From Oscillibacter sp. 1-3 (lineage in GTDB: Bacteria > Bacillota > Clostridia > Oscillospirales > Oscillospiraceae), in contig NZ_KE159707.1 in assembly GCF_000403435.2 (NCBI RefSeq), forward strand, positions 421,607-485,606: DNA of 64,000 nt, read 5' to 3'. The notes beneath the pieces were generated by a model, which did no database searches, had not been told where the DNA came from, and saw nothing but the letters and a program-made list of their open reading frames with translations. The position numbers were made by a program, and so were the translations under genes. This document shows, piece by piece, positions 40,770 through 49,986 of this stretch. How positions within the stretch are numbered: the stretch's first letter is position 1; each line of letters starts with the position of its first letter.

Positions 40770-41984
40770 ATGAAGAAAAAAATGAGTCTTCCCATGCAGA
40801 TCCTGATCGCCCTGCTCCTCGGTATTGCGGTGGGCCTGGCGTGCTACTTCGGCGGCTTTGCCAGCTTCACCGCGAACTACTTAAAGCCCTTCGGCGACAT
40901 CTTTGTCAACCTGCTGAAATTCATTGTCGTGCCAGTGGTGCTGCTGAGCATGATCGACGGCATCATCTCCATGAACGACATGCGCAAGGTGGGGTCCGTG
41001 GGCATCAAGACCGTGGCCTACTTTATGGTGACCACCGCCATCGCCTGCGTCATCGGCCTGGCGTTTGCCAACGTCTTCAACAGCGCGGGCCTGTTCCCCG
41101 TGCTGGACGCCGCCGGCGCCGAGTACGAGGCCAACGCCTTCGGCGGCTTCATGTCCACGCTGGTCGCCATCTTCCCCACCAATATGTGGAAGTCCTTCAC
41201 CGACGCCAATATGCTCCAGGTCATCGTCATCTCCCTGTTCCTGGGCGGCTCCATTCTGGCCGCCGGCGAGCGGGCGAAGCTGTGCCGTGACTTCGTCTCC
41301 TCCGCCTATGCCGTCATCGAGCAGCTGATGAGCTTTATTATCAGCCTGGCGCCCATCGGCGTGTTCACCTACATGGCGTGGGTCGTGGCCACCCAAGGCT
41401 CCGAGATCCTGGTGTCGCTGCTGCTGGTCATCGTCTGCGCGTACCTGGGCTACATCGTCCACGCGGTGCTGGTCTACTCCCTGTCCGCCAAGATCTTTGT
41501 GGGCATGAATCCCATCAGGTTCTTCAAGGGCGCCTTCGCGGCCATGATCTTCGCCTTTACCTCCACCTCCTCCGCGGCCACCCTGCCGGTGTCCAAGGAG
41601 TGCGCCGCGGAGCTGGGCGCGGAGGATGACATCGCCTCCTTTGTCCTGCCCCTGGGCTCCACCATCAACATGGACGGCACCGCCATCTACCAGTGCGTGG
41701 CCACCGTGTTCCTGGCCTCCTGCGCCAACATCCACCTGACCATCGGCCAGATGGTCATCGTGGTGGTCACCGCCACCCTGGCCTCCATCGGCACCGCCGG
41801 CGTCTCTGGCGCGGGCATGATTATGCTGGCCATGGTGCTGGAGGCCCTGGGCATCCCCGTGGCCTACATCGGCCTGATTGTGGCTGTGGACCGGATCTTC
41901 GACATGGGCCGCACCTGCCTGAACGTCACCGGAGACATCGCCTGCTCCGTGTGCGTCACCAAGTGGGAGGGCCGGAAGAATTAA
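40770..41984 (+). CDS. Dicarboxylate/amino acid:cation symporter (DAACS family)
   Basis: 404 residues, eight membrane helices plus two re-entrant hairpins. The serine-rich hairpin (TSTSSAATLPV), the NMDGT motif (STINMDGTAIYQ) and CLNVTGD in the last helix are the substrate and cation sites of the glutamate-transporter fold. It imports glutamate, aspartate, serine or C4-dicarboxylates with Na+ or H+. The neighbouring racemase suggests an acidic amino acid (inference). Confidence 0.93.
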   Translation: MKKKMSLPMQILIALLLGIAVGLACYFGGFASFTANYLKPFGDIFVNLLKFIVVPVVLLSMIDGIISMNDMRKVGSVGIKTVAYFMVTTAIACVIGLAFANVFNSAGLFPVLDAAGAEYEANAFGGFMSTLVAIFPTNMWKSFTDANMLQVIVISLFLGGSILAAGERAKLCRDFVSSAYAVIEQLMSFIISLAPIGVFTYMAWVVATQGSEILVSLLLVIVCAYLGYIVHAVLVYSLSAKIFVGMNPIRFFKGAFAAMIFAFTSTSSAATLPVSKECAAELGAEDDIASFVLPLGSTINMDGTAIYQCVATVFLASCANIHLTIGQMVIVVVTATLASIGTAGVSGAGMIMLAMVLEALGIPVAYIGLIVAVDRIFDMGRTCLNVTGDIACSVCVTKWEGRKN

Positions 41985-42131
41985 GCGTTCAAGCATATCA
42001 AAGAGACCTGCGAAGGCGTACGGCGGGGCCGTTTCCACCGGCGGACGCGCCGGGCGGAACAAGATCTTTGCCGGGCGGCATCCTCACGGGAACCGTATGC
42101 CGCCTGTGGCAGAGATTTGAAAACGCAGATT

Positions 42132-42164
42132 CCAAAAAGGACAGGCGCCGCCTGTCCTTTTTGG
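42132..42164 (+). terminator. Terminator of the symporter gene
   Basis: CCAAAAAGGACAGGCG with CGCCTGTCCTTTTTGG around one C. The rest of 41,985-42,385 shows no gene or recognised site. Confidence 0.75.
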
Positions 42165-42385
42165 TTTCAGCCTTCCGCCGCCTTTGCCGAATCTCCCTCC
42201 CGGCCGGTCCTTTGCTCCTGCCGCCGTCCGTGAGAGGGCCCTTGCGCAGGGTGTCTGTTTTCAATATAAACCAAAGAGGCCGGCCGCTCCCAGGCGGCTC
42301 CGGCTGTATCCGCCGGCAAAGCGCAGCCTCTCACGCTTTTCACTTCTGCCGACTGTAAAACAATACGCAGCAAGGAGGCGCCGCC

Positions 42386-44677
42386 GTGGCAAAGCGTCTG
42401 GACAAGTTCACAAAGCCCTTCCGGGACAGCCGGATTCCCTTTCTACTGGCGGAGATCATTACCGACGGGGAGGGGGAGATGGTGGATGTGGCCTGCCGGT
42501 TCATCAACAGCCCCGCGGCGGCCCTGCTGGGCCTCCCGGCGGAGGATCTGCACCAGCGGCGGTTTACCCACGTCTTTCCCGCCGGAGCGCTGGCCGCGCT
42601 GGAACCCCTGCGGGACGTGGCCTTTTCCGGCTCCGCCGCCTCCTTCCTCTACACCACCTCTCTGAACCGGAAAATCGGCGTCACCTGCTATCAGCCCCAG
42701 TACGGCATGGCCGCCTGCATCCTGGAGCCGGCGCGGGAGGAGGCCTCCCAGGAGCACACCCGCTTTCTGGCGGAAAATCTGCCCGGAACCGTGCTGTCCC
42801 TGGAACTGAGCCGGACGGGGAGCCGGTGCCTGTCCTTCACCCAGGGGCTGTGCGTTCTCACCGGCTGGAACCGCCGGGAGCTGCTGGACCGCTGTGCCGA
42901 CTTCAACGTGCTGGTGGAGCCGGAGGACCGTCCGGGACTCCTTCAGGCCCTGATGGACGCCGCCCGGGAGGGGCGCCAGACCACCCACAGCTTCCGCCTG
43001 CTGCGGCGGGAGCAGGCGCCGCTGTGGGTGGAGCTGCGGGCGGAGGTGCTGTCCCGGCGGGAGGGGGGAGCCTCCTTCTATGCCGTCCTGCTGGACGCCC
43101 AGACCACCCGCCAAAACCAGGCCAGGCTGGAGGCGGTCCAGGACCGGCTGGAGCATGTCCAGTGGGAACAGGACTTTCTCTTTGACGGTCTGCCTGCCGC
43201 GCTGTGCCTTTTCCGCAGGGACACGCCGGAGGGGCCGCTCCGGCCCCTCCGGCTGGGCCAGGGCCTGGCCCAGCTTCTGGAATATCCCCTGCCGGAGCTG
43301 AACCGCCGGCTGGCGGGAAATCCCCTGTGGCGGGTCCATCCCCGGGACCGGGAGGCCCTCTCCGCAGCCGCGGAGGCGGCCCGGGCGGAGGGCAGGACGC
43401 TGCGCCACGTATGCCGTCTGCGGGCCAGAGGGGGAGACATCCGCTGGGCGGCTCTGGACGCCGCGTGGAGCGACCTGGGCGGCGGCGCGTCGCTGGTCTA
43501 CGCCGCCTGCTTTGACATCACCCGGGAGCGGGAGGCCTCGGAGGAGGTGCAGTTTCGGGCCCAGCTGTGCGAGCTGATGCTGGACCAGTCCCGGATGATG
43601 AGCTTTGACTACGACCCCATTGAGGATGTGGCCCGCAGCAAGCGGCACGACGGCTCCAGCCGCAGCGTCCAGCACGTGACGGAGCAGTATCTCACCGCCA
43701 TGGACCGGGATCGGGCCATTCACCCGGAGGACCGGGACCGCCGTGCCGCCATGATCCGCCGCCTGCTGGCCCGCCCGGGCACGGAAACGCTGGAATACCG
43801 GGCGGACTACGACGGCCAGGGCTGGCGGTGGTGCCGAATCTCCTGGATAAGCCTGATGGACAGCATGGGCGGCGTGTGCCGCCTTCTGGGCAAGGCGGAG
43901 GACGTGACGCTGCGGAAGATCTGCGCCCTGCGGTTTCAGTCACTGGCGGCCAGACAGAAAAAGCTGCCCGCCGGCGTTCTGGCCGTCATCCGGCTGGACC
44001 TCTCTGCCGACCGCATCACCGATGCCAGGGCCGCCAGCCGCTACCTCTCCGGCGTCCTCTTCGGCAACACGGCGGACGCCTGCCTCCGCCATCTGCGGGA
44101 CAATGTGCCCGACGAGGCCCAGCGGCGGGCGTTTGACGAAAAGCTCCGCCGCCAGCCCCTTCTGGAGGCATTCCAGGGCGGAGCGTTCCACGTGGAGGCA
44201 GAGCACCGCTTTTCCTTGGGCGGGAACAGCGGCGTTGTTTGGGCCCGCACGTCCGTGGAGCTGGCAGAGGACCCGGAGACCCTCTCCTTCACCGCCTTTT
44301 GTACCATCGCCAACATCGACGCCCAGCGCCAGCAGGAACCCCTGCTGGCGGCCCTGGCCCGGCGGGACTACGATTTTGTGCTCTCCGTCAACGCCTCCAC
44401 CGGCCTCTGCCGGGTCTACGGCAGGGATGCGCCGCCGGACACCGTGCCCTACCGCACCGTGGCGGCCCAGTACCTGGGCAGTCAGGCGCCCTCTCGGAAG
44501 CGGTCTGCCTTCCGCCAGGCGGCCCGGCTGAATACCGTCCTGGAGCGGCTGGAGACCGCGGAGGTCTACGAGTACACCGGCAGTCTTGGCACCGACGCGC
44601 CCCGGGAAAAGCGGATGCGCTGGTCCTGGCTGGACCGGGAGGCGGGACTGCTGCTGGTGACGCTGGAGGACGCATAA
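42386..44677 (+). CDS. Orphan multi-PAS sensor protein without output domain
   Basis: 763 residues, soluble, no membrane helix. Several PAS-like modules follow each other: about residues 15-110, 135-240 (FLAENLPGTVLSLELSRTGSRC...), 255-385 (DGLPAALCLFRRD...), 390-520 and further segments to the end. In related Clostridia such PAS chains usually precede a GGDEF or kinase domain; here the frame stops without one. Start GTG at 42386 behind AAGGAGG. The signal and the partner are unknown. Confidence 0.75.
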   Translation: MAKRLDKFTKPFRDSRIPFLLAEIITDGEGEMVDVACRFINSPAAALLGLPAEDLHQRRFTHVFPAGALAALEPLRDVAFSGSAASFLYTTSLNRKIGVTCYQPQYGMAACILEPAREEASQEHTRFLAENLPGTVLSLELSRTGSRCLSFTQGLCVLTGWNRRELLDRCADFNVLVEPEDRPGLLQALMDAAREGRQTTHSFRLLRREQAPLWVELRAEVLSRREGGASFYAVLLDAQTTRQNQARLEAVQDRLEHVQWEQDFLFDGLPAALCLFRRDTPEGPLRPLRLGQGLAQLLEYPLPELNRRLAGNPLWRVHPRDREALSAAAEAARAEGRTLRHVCRLRARGGDIRWAALDAAWSDLGGGASLVYAACFDITREREASEEVQFRAQLCELMLDQSRMMSFDYDPIEDVARSKRHDGSSRSVQHVTEQYLTAMDRDRAIHPEDRDRRAAMIRRLLARPGTETLEYRADYDGQGWRWCRISWISLMDSMGGVCRLLGKAEDVTLRKICALRFQSLAARQKKLPAGVLAVIRLDLSADRITDARAASRYLSGVLFGNTADACLRHLRDNVPDEAQRRAFDEKLRRQPLLEAFQGGAFHVEAEHRFSLGGNSGVVWARTSVELAEDPETLSFTAFCTIANIDAQRQQEPLLAALARRDYDFVLSVNASTGLCRVYGRDAPPDTVPYRTVAAQYLGSQAPSRKRSAFRQAARLNTVLERLETAEVYEYTGSLGTDAPREKRMRWSWLDREAGLLLVTLEDA

Positions 44678-44725
44678 TGTAACCGTTTTTTACCGAAATT
44701 TAACCGGCTTGTTGCCAGTCTGTAA

Positions 44726-44775
44726 AGAAAATCCCCCTTTTTCCGTGTATAATGACGGAAAAAGGGGGATTTTCT
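44726..44775. promoter_or_regulatory. 20-bp perfect inverted repeat enclosing -10-like TATAAT and occluding a ribosome site
   Basis: Left arm 44726-44745 (AGAAAATCCCCC...) and right arm 44756-44775 (CGGAAAAAGGGGG...) are exact complements. The loop TGTATAATGA holds a TATAAT. The GGGGGA ribosome site (44764-44769) of the next gene is in the right arm, one base before its ATG. It may also act as terminator for the PAS gene. Confidence 0.65.
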
Positions 44776-46242
44776 ATGGAACGGTTTTGGAGCCTGATCT
44801 GCTGCGCTTTCCTGCTGGCCGGGTGCGCCGCCCCGCCGAAGACGCCGGAGGGTCCGCCGCCGGACAGCGTCCCGGCGGAGATTGCCGCCGTGGAATACGT
44901 GGATGCCCTCACGATCCCGCTGGCGGAGCTGGAGCCCTATGAGCCTTGGCGGTCCATGGAGCCGGATGTCGCCGGGCCGGAGACCATGGGGGAGGTCCTG
45001 TGCGGCGAGACGCTGCCCGGCGGCGCCCGCGTGGTGTGCTACTGGCACCTGGACCATTTGACCGACCCGGATTACCGGTATGAGAAGTACTGGGCCGTTC
45101 ACCAGGGGGACAAGCTGCTGCGGTTTGCCGCGGAGACCAGCGGGTATGCGCACGGCTATGGAGTGTCGGCCTTCTCCAACGTGCTGGGACAAAGCGGCTT
45201 TCGCATTGCGGCTCCCCGGGGCGCGGCCTACACCGCCTATGACTACTATGTCCTTGACGAAACCGGCGTGCCCCGCCTGCTGATGGACTGCTCCAACGAT
45301 GTACTGGAAAAGGACGTGGACGGCGACGGGGTGAGGGAGCTGGTCTGGAATTACCACGGCGGACAGTTTGTCACCTGCGCATTCCTGCGGGACGGTGCCG
45401 TGTACCAGACGGAGATGATGTCCCTGCTGGCAGAATGTCTCCCCTTCCCGGCCCTGCCCGCCGGGGACCTGAAGTGCTGGGGGGAGGAGGGCCTTCCGGT
45501 GAGCATCCTGGCAGGGGGCTGGGCGGTCATCAATGAGCCCGGGCCGAAGACGTATATCGAGGGGTATCTTCGTCTGACGGAGGACGCGCTGACGCTGTAC
45601 CTCCCCGAAAATCTGATCCCCCTGGAGGCCTGGGCGGGGAAGCGGTATACCCTGATTGACGGAGCCCCCGCCTGCCGGGACATTGCGCCGGAGGGTGAGC
45701 CGGAGGGGCCCTGGACCGTTCTGGGTCCCGCCGTGCCCGCGCCCCGGGAGTGGGCGGGGCAGGATTTGGCCGGGCGGAACGAGGCGGAGACCTGGGAGAA
45801 AGTGGAGCCAGAGCATCTTTTTATGGAGATGGTCTCCGTCCAGGACGGGTGGATGGTGGTGTCCATCAGCCACGGTGCGGGAGCCAACGCCGACAACTAC
45901 GTATACCGCACCCATGACGGCGGCAGGACCTGGCAGGAGGCGGCAAAGCTGGAGGAGGCGGGGCGGTATCCCTGCGCGGCGGGCTTCTTTGACGATCTCC
46001 ACGCCATAGTGGGGACCGAGCAGTTCGACGGCGCGCCGGTGTTTGTCACCCGGGACGGCGGGGAGAACTGGGAGCGGGCGGTCTTCTCCCCGCTGGACAA
46101 TCCGGATGAGTGGCAGGCGTCTTCCATCTCCCATTCCGGAGAGGAGATTTCCATCAGTCTCCGCCGGGGCGCCGGCGATGGGACGGAATACTGCCAGCTG
46201 ATCTCCCGCAACTGGGGGAAAACCTGGGAGTGGGGTCCATAG
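44776..46242 (+). CDS. Secreted lipoprotein with Asp-box (BNR/sialidase-like) repeats
   Basis: 488 residues. Signal peptide with lipobox LLAGC (Cys near 17). The last third has repeated Asp boxes: THDGGRTWQ, TRDGGENWE and SRNWGKTWEW, typical of beta-propeller blades. The middle has an EF-hand-like DVDGDGVREL. ATG 44776 follows GGGGGA; an upstream in-frame ATG (44752) lacks a ribosome site. It probably sits on the outer face; ligand unknown. Confidence 0.78.
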   Translation: MERFWSLICCAFLLAGCAAPPKTPEGPPPDSVPAEIAAVEYVDALTIPLAELEPYEPWRSMEPDVAGPETMGEVLCGETLPGGARVVCYWHLDHLTDPDYRYEKYWAVHQGDKLLRFAAETSGYAHGYGVSAFSNVLGQSGFRIAAPRGAAYTAYDYYVLDETGVPRLLMDCSNDVLEKDVDGDGVRELVWNYHGGQFVTCAFLRDGAVYQTEMMSLLAECLPFPALPAGDLKCWGEEGLPVSILAGGWAVINEPGPKTYIEGYLRLTEDALTLYLPENLIPLEAWAGKRYTLIDGAPACRDIAPEGEPEGPWTVLGPAVPAPREWAGQDLAGRNEAETWEKVEPEHLFMEMVSVQDGWMVVSISHGAGANADNYVYRTHDGGRTWQEAAKLEEAGRYPCAAGFFDDLHAIVGTEQFDGAPVFVTRDGGENWERAVFSPLDNPDEWQASSISHSGEEISISLRRGAGDGTEYCQLISRNWGKTWEWGP

Positions 46243-46317
46243 GAAAAGGAAACGCCGCAGAAAAAGTCCGCTGCTCCGCGTTGATTTTTCTTGCCAGGCA
46301 CAACGCATGTCAACCAA

Positions 46318-46357
46318 AAGCCGCCCTGCTGAAATTTGTCATTCAGCAGGGCGGCTT
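46318..46357. terminator. Bidirectional terminator between convergent genes
   Basis: AAGCCGCCCTGCTGAA with TTCAGCAGGGCGGCTT, 16 bp perfect, around ATTTGTCA. Confidence 0.8.
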
Positions 46358-46478
46358 GCCTCTTCGTAATCGCTCTCCTGTGCACCGGGCTGACACAAAT
46401 CGTATCAATCCAGTAATCACACGGCAAAGCGGCCAGTCAAAAGGGCTGTATTCATACGGATCTGCGCCGTTTTCAGAT

Positions 46479-47459
46479 TCACTCCCACTCGATGGTCCCA
46501 ATGGGCTTCGGCGTCAGGTCATACAGCACCCGGCACACCCCCGGCACCTCCGCCAAAACGCGGCTGGTGACGCTCTCCAGCACCGCCCAGGGCAGCTGGG
46601 GCACCGTGGCGGTCATGGCGTCCACGGTGTTGACGGCACGGATAATCACCGGCCAGTCAAAGGCCCGTTTGCCGTCCCGCACGCCGGTGGAGCGGAAATC
46701 CGGCACCACGGTAAAAAACTGCCAGACCTGATCCGCAAGGCCCGCCTTGGCGAACTCCTCCCGCAAAACGGCATCGGACTCCCGCAGGGCCGCCAGACGG
46801 TCCCGGGTGATGGCCCCCAGACACCGCACTCCCAGGCCGGGGCCGGGAAAGGGCTGGCGCTCCACCATGGAAACCGGCAGGCCCAGGGCCTTGCCCACCA
46901 CGCGCACCTCGTCCTTGAAGAGGAGCTTCACCGGCTCCACCAGCTCGAACTGCATCTCCTCCGGAAGGCCCCCCACGTTGTGGTGGGCTTTCACGCCGTC
47001 GCTCTCCAAAATGTCGGGGTAGATGGTCCCCTGGGCCAGGAAGGTGATGCCCTCCAGCTTGCGGGCCTCCTCGTCAAAGACCTTGATGAACTCGCCGCCG
47101 ATGATCTTACGCTTGCGCTCCGGCTCGTCCACCCCGGCCAGCAAATCCAGAAAGCGGTCCGTGGCGTCCACATAGATCAAGTTGGCGTCCAGCTGGTTTT
47201 TGAACACCTCGATGACCTGCTCACTCTCGCCCTTGCGCATGAGTCCGTGGTTCACGTGGACGCACACCAGCTGCTTGCCGATGGCCTTGATCAGCAGGGC
47301 GGCCACCACAGAGGAGTCCACGCCGCCGCTGAGGGCCAGCAGGACTTTTTTGTCCCCCACCTGGACCCGCACCTGCTCCACCTGCTCCGCGATAAAGGCC
47401 TCCGCCAGCTCCGGCGTGTTGATCCGCCGCATATCGGCGGGGCGCACATTGTTTTCCAT
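46479..47459 (-). CDS. guaA: GMP synthase, ATP-pyrophosphatase subunit only
   Basis: 326 residues. P-loop of the PP-ATPase in LLALSGGVDSSVVAAL (about 41-56), the GTIYPDILES segment, the PFPGPGLGVRCLG motif and the C-terminal dimerisation domain ending in PKPIGTIEWE. It adenylates XMP and aminates it to GMP. Usual bacterial GuaA is about 510 residues with an N-terminal glutamine amidotransferase domain; that domain is absent and no trace of it is upstream. Either ammonia is used or the amidotransferase is encoded elsewhere, as in archaea. Confidence 0.92.
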   Translation of the reverse strand: MENNVRPADMRRINTPELAEAFIAEQVEQVRVQVGDKKVLLALSGGVDSSVVAALLIKAIGKQLVCVHVNHGLMRKGESEQVIEVFKNQLDANLIYVDATDRFLDLLAGVDEPERKRKIIGGEFIKVFDEEARKLEGITFLAQGTIYPDILESDGVKAHHNVGGLPEEMQFELVEPVKLLFKDEVRVVGKALGLPVSMVERQPFPGPGLGVRCLGAITRDRLAALRESDAVLREEFAKAGLADQVWQFFTVVPDFRSTGVRDGKRAFDWPVIIRAVNTVDAMTATVPQLPWAVLESVTSRVLAEVPGVCRVLYDLTPKPIGTIEWE

Positions 47460-47500
47460 GGTTTGTCCTCCGTCTGTAAATTTCGGGTTTTCTTGAATTT

Positions 47501-47529
47501 TTTATACCATGATTCGACGGGAAAAGCAA
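47501..47529 (-). promoter_or_regulatory. Promoter of the GMP synthase gene
   Basis: -35 TTGCTT (complement of 47524-47529), 17-bp spacer, -10 TATAAA (complement of 47501-47506). Confidence 0.7.
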
Positions 47530-47617
47530 TAACAATCTGAGGGATCGCCGCCGGTCAGCAGGGGGCAACTAAGCCGGAAGGCAAAATTGGGGTCACAGGT
47601 CGAATTTTGCTGAATCG

Positions 47618-48070
47618 TCATTCAAAGCCGTTCCTTTCAGCTTCCTGACCTGCAAACCAAATGACCGCCCCGCTTCCTCCGTTGGCCGAAGGAGTTATTG
47701 CAAAAAAACAGCTGCCGACCTCATCAACAGTGATCGGCAAAAGTTCTTCCTCGGCAAATTCAAGCTGCGGATTTAAGGGATAGACAACTTTTAACAAATC
47801 TTTTGCCATCTCCATATCTGGACTTGAAATCAATTCATGGGTTCCAAGCAAGCTGACTGAGGTAAAAAACTCTCGCTATCCATCAGCGCATTTTAGAAAT
47901 TCTGCATATTGTTTGTCCAGCCCAATATTCAAATGATGTTCAACTTGAAGAATGTCCTCTGCCGAACAACATTTATTCGGCGGATAATAGCGATAGAGGT
48001 TTTCTGAATCCAATGTACACATTTCATTCCGCACAGCCAACATTTTTTGAATCCAATTTGTGTAATCCAT
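47618..48070 (-). pseudogene. SMI1/KNR4 (SUKH)-family gene interrupted by one amber codon
   Basis: Two open stretches in the same frame, 48070-47879 and 47875-47618, are separated by a single TAG (47876-47878). Across the stop the protein reads ...EFLKCADG-stop-REFFTSVSLLGTHEL..., where SUKH proteins have GW, so a Trp codon (TGG) changed to TAG. The remainder (EELLPITVDEVGSCFFAI...AVIWFAGQEAERNGFE) is typical of the family and seems short at the end. SUKH proteins are mostly toxin-immunity proteins. Readthrough or suppression is possible but unproven. Confidence 0.8.
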
Positions 48071-48168
48071 AGGTATCCTCCCGCTTCTCCCAATTCACTT
48101 TTGTGTGCCCGATGTATAGAAAATGCTTTTGATAAATTTTTATTCTCCACTATAAGTTCATATTTGTA

Positions 48169-48514
48169 TTACCCATGTCGTTTAGAATAAATAGACGATA
48201 CAACCGCATAGATAAGAGAAATTATAAAAAATACCCAAAAGGCAGCATACACCCATGTCCAATCGGCAGCAATATAGATAGTAAATACCAAAAGGCTGAT
48301 TCCAATAACCCTAAATGCGAAACCAGACTGGCGGCAATGAGACTGTTTACTTTCCCTATTCTTATTCAGATGTTTGCGTTCCTCTTGCGAGGCCCAGAAA
48401 TAAGCGTTGTTGAAAAGGTATCTCCCTTGCCCCAAACTGAAGATAACTGATAACAAATATCCCAATAGCCAATGTTAGAAAGACGATTTCAACTATAATT
48501 TGACCAGTATCCAT
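48169..48514 (-). pseudogene. Small membrane protein gene (DUF3784-like) with a one-base frameshift
   Basis: From ATG 48514 (ribosome site GGAGAGG) the frame reads MDTGQIIVEIVFLTLAIGIF, then SYLQFG, and then leaves the conserved frame. The other frame continues GQGRYLFNNAYFWASQEERK, followed by two membrane helices, to 48169. Removing one base from the run of four C (plus strand 48430-48433) joins them into one protein of about 114 residues. The layout fits DUF3784 membrane proteins. It could also be a sequencing error in the homopolymer. Confidence 0.7.
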
Positions 48515-48677
48515 TTGCACCTCTCCAAAAATCTCGATTTGCTTTTTTGTAAACCAAACGATATTGTTGATAAGCTGCTATAAATAATTATTCATGGCAT
48601 CTATCCGGACGCACAAAGTCGAATTGGGATTCTCGCTTTTTCATCTGCTGTTTGGATAGACCTTTTCTTATCTATAA

Positions 48678-48843
48678 TTAGGCCTTGTTTGAAAAAAGGC
48701 GGAATGCCCAACGGCGAGAGATGTTTTCGCCAATCAAGGCAAATTTTTGCAGGCGGGCTGACGCCCGGCAAGAACATTTAACGCAGAGTGGCGGATAAAG
48801 ATCCACCGTTTGGGCCTTTTGACTTTTTTCAAACAAGGCCTAA
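48678..48843. repeat. MITE-like element, 166 bp, with perfect 21-bp terminal inverted repeats
   Basis: The termini TTAGGCCTTGTTTGAAAAAA(G) (48678-48698) and their exact complement (48823-48843) enclose a core with further inverted segments (GCCCAACGG/CCGTTTGGGC) and a conserved centre, ATTTTTGCAGGCGGGC. No coding capacity. Shared with 39778-39852 and 55025-55182. Between 48844 and 49,103 I see only a hairpin (48895-48923). Confidence 0.85.
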
Positions 48844-48894
48844 TGGCACAATCAATGCAATTAAACATATTAAGCTTTGATTTTGAATCTGCAA

Positions 48895-48923
48895 AGGCGG
48901 CTCCTGGTTTTGTGGAGCCGCCT
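48895..48923. terminator. Isolated hairpin
   Basis: AGGCGGCTCC with GGAGCCGCCT, 10 bp perfect, followed by CTGCTTT. No gene directly precedes it on either strand, so the gene it served may be lost. Confidence 0.5.
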
Positions 48924-49103
48924 CTGCTTTGTGCATATCGACTAAGGAATGAGACATTAGGCCTATAGCAACACTTATCTTGAACTAGGATGGTTTTTCC
49001 TGTGATTCTCTCCCGCGTCCGAGCGCTGCGTCAGAAGAAATTGTATAACTCCCGAAAAAGCTGTCCATACTCTCCCTGTACCAATTTAAGGGAGGGACAA
49101 GCA

Positions 49104-49823
49104 ATGAACAGATGGAAGTCGATTTTTGGCAGCGCCTGGTTTTACGCAATTTTGGCCCTGTGCGTTCTGGCCGTGGGCGTGGGCGGAAGCTTCGCCCTGT
49201 TCGCGGGCCGGGACAAGCCCGCGGAGGACAGCGCCCCCCGGCAGACGGACCTGATTACCCCCGCCGCCGCGGAGCCCGCCGCACCGGAGGTTCCCGCCGT
49301 GGTGGAGACCATCGCTCCGGCGGAGGATGTGTCGGAGGAGACGCCGGAACAGGCGGCCCCGCCTCCCATGCCGGAGCTCCCGGTAGACGACACCCCGGTG
49401 GTGGTGGAGGCCCCCAGGCTGATCGTATCGCCCCTGAACGGGGAGGTGGTCACGGTCTTCTCCGTGGACCAGCTGGTGTACAACGAGACCCTGGCGGACT
49501 GGCGCACCCATGACGGCATCGACATCTCCGCCGTCCAGGGCACCACGGTGCTGGCGGCCAGCTCCGGCACCGTATCCTTGGTGACCGACGATCCCCTGAT
49601 GGGCACCACGGTGGTCATCAACCACGACGGCGGCTACCAGACCACCTACTCCAACCTCCAGACCCGGCCCAATGTGGAGGAGGGGGAGACCGTCTCCGCC
49701 GGGCAGATCATCGGCGCGGTGGGCCGCACCGCGGCGGCGGAGTCCGCCCAGGGCCCCCACCTCCATTTCTCCGTCACCAAGGACGGGTCGCCGGTGGACC
49801 CCAACGAGTACCTCAAGCGGTGA
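49104..49823 (+). CDS. M23 (LytM) family peptidase-like protein, SpoIIQ-like
   Basis: 239 residues. One N-terminal membrane helix (about 11-33), a Pro/Glu/Ala-rich spacer (about 35-110), then the LytM domain: THDGID (HxxxD metal site) and GPHLHFSV (HxH). Size and topology match forespore SpoIIQ, which links the two membranes during engulfment, but any membrane-anchored M23 protein would look similar. All zinc ligands appear kept. Start at 49104 with GGGAGGG. Confidence 0.8.
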   Translation: MNRWKSIFGSAWFYAILALCVLAVGVGGSFALFAGRDKPAEDSAPRQTDLITPAAAEPAAPEVPAVVETIAPAEDVSEETPEQAAPPPMPELPVDDTPVVVEAPRLIVSPLNGEVVTVFSVDQLVYNETLADWRTHDGIDISAVQGTTVLAASSGTVSLVTDDPLMGTTVVINHDGGYQTTYSNLQTRPNVEEGETVSAGQIIGAVGRTAAAESAQGPHLHFSVTKDGSPVDPNEYLKR

Positions 49824-49863
49824 GCCGCGGAGGAAACTTCGGGGCGTTCGCATACTGGGGATA

Positions 49864-49913
49864 GAAAATCACCCTCACCCGGAAGCCGCAGCTTCCGGGT
49901 GAGGGTGATTTTC
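49864..49913 (+). terminator. Long terminator hairpin
   Basis: A 23-bp perfect inverted repeat (49864-49886 with 49891-49913) around CGCA. The right arm ends in GATTTTC. Confidence 0.8.
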
Positions 49914-49986
49914 ATGGCGTGCGGAGCGGGCCGGGGAAAGGGGCGGGAGGGCGGCCCCGGCAGACAGCCAGGGGGACAGACTAGGC

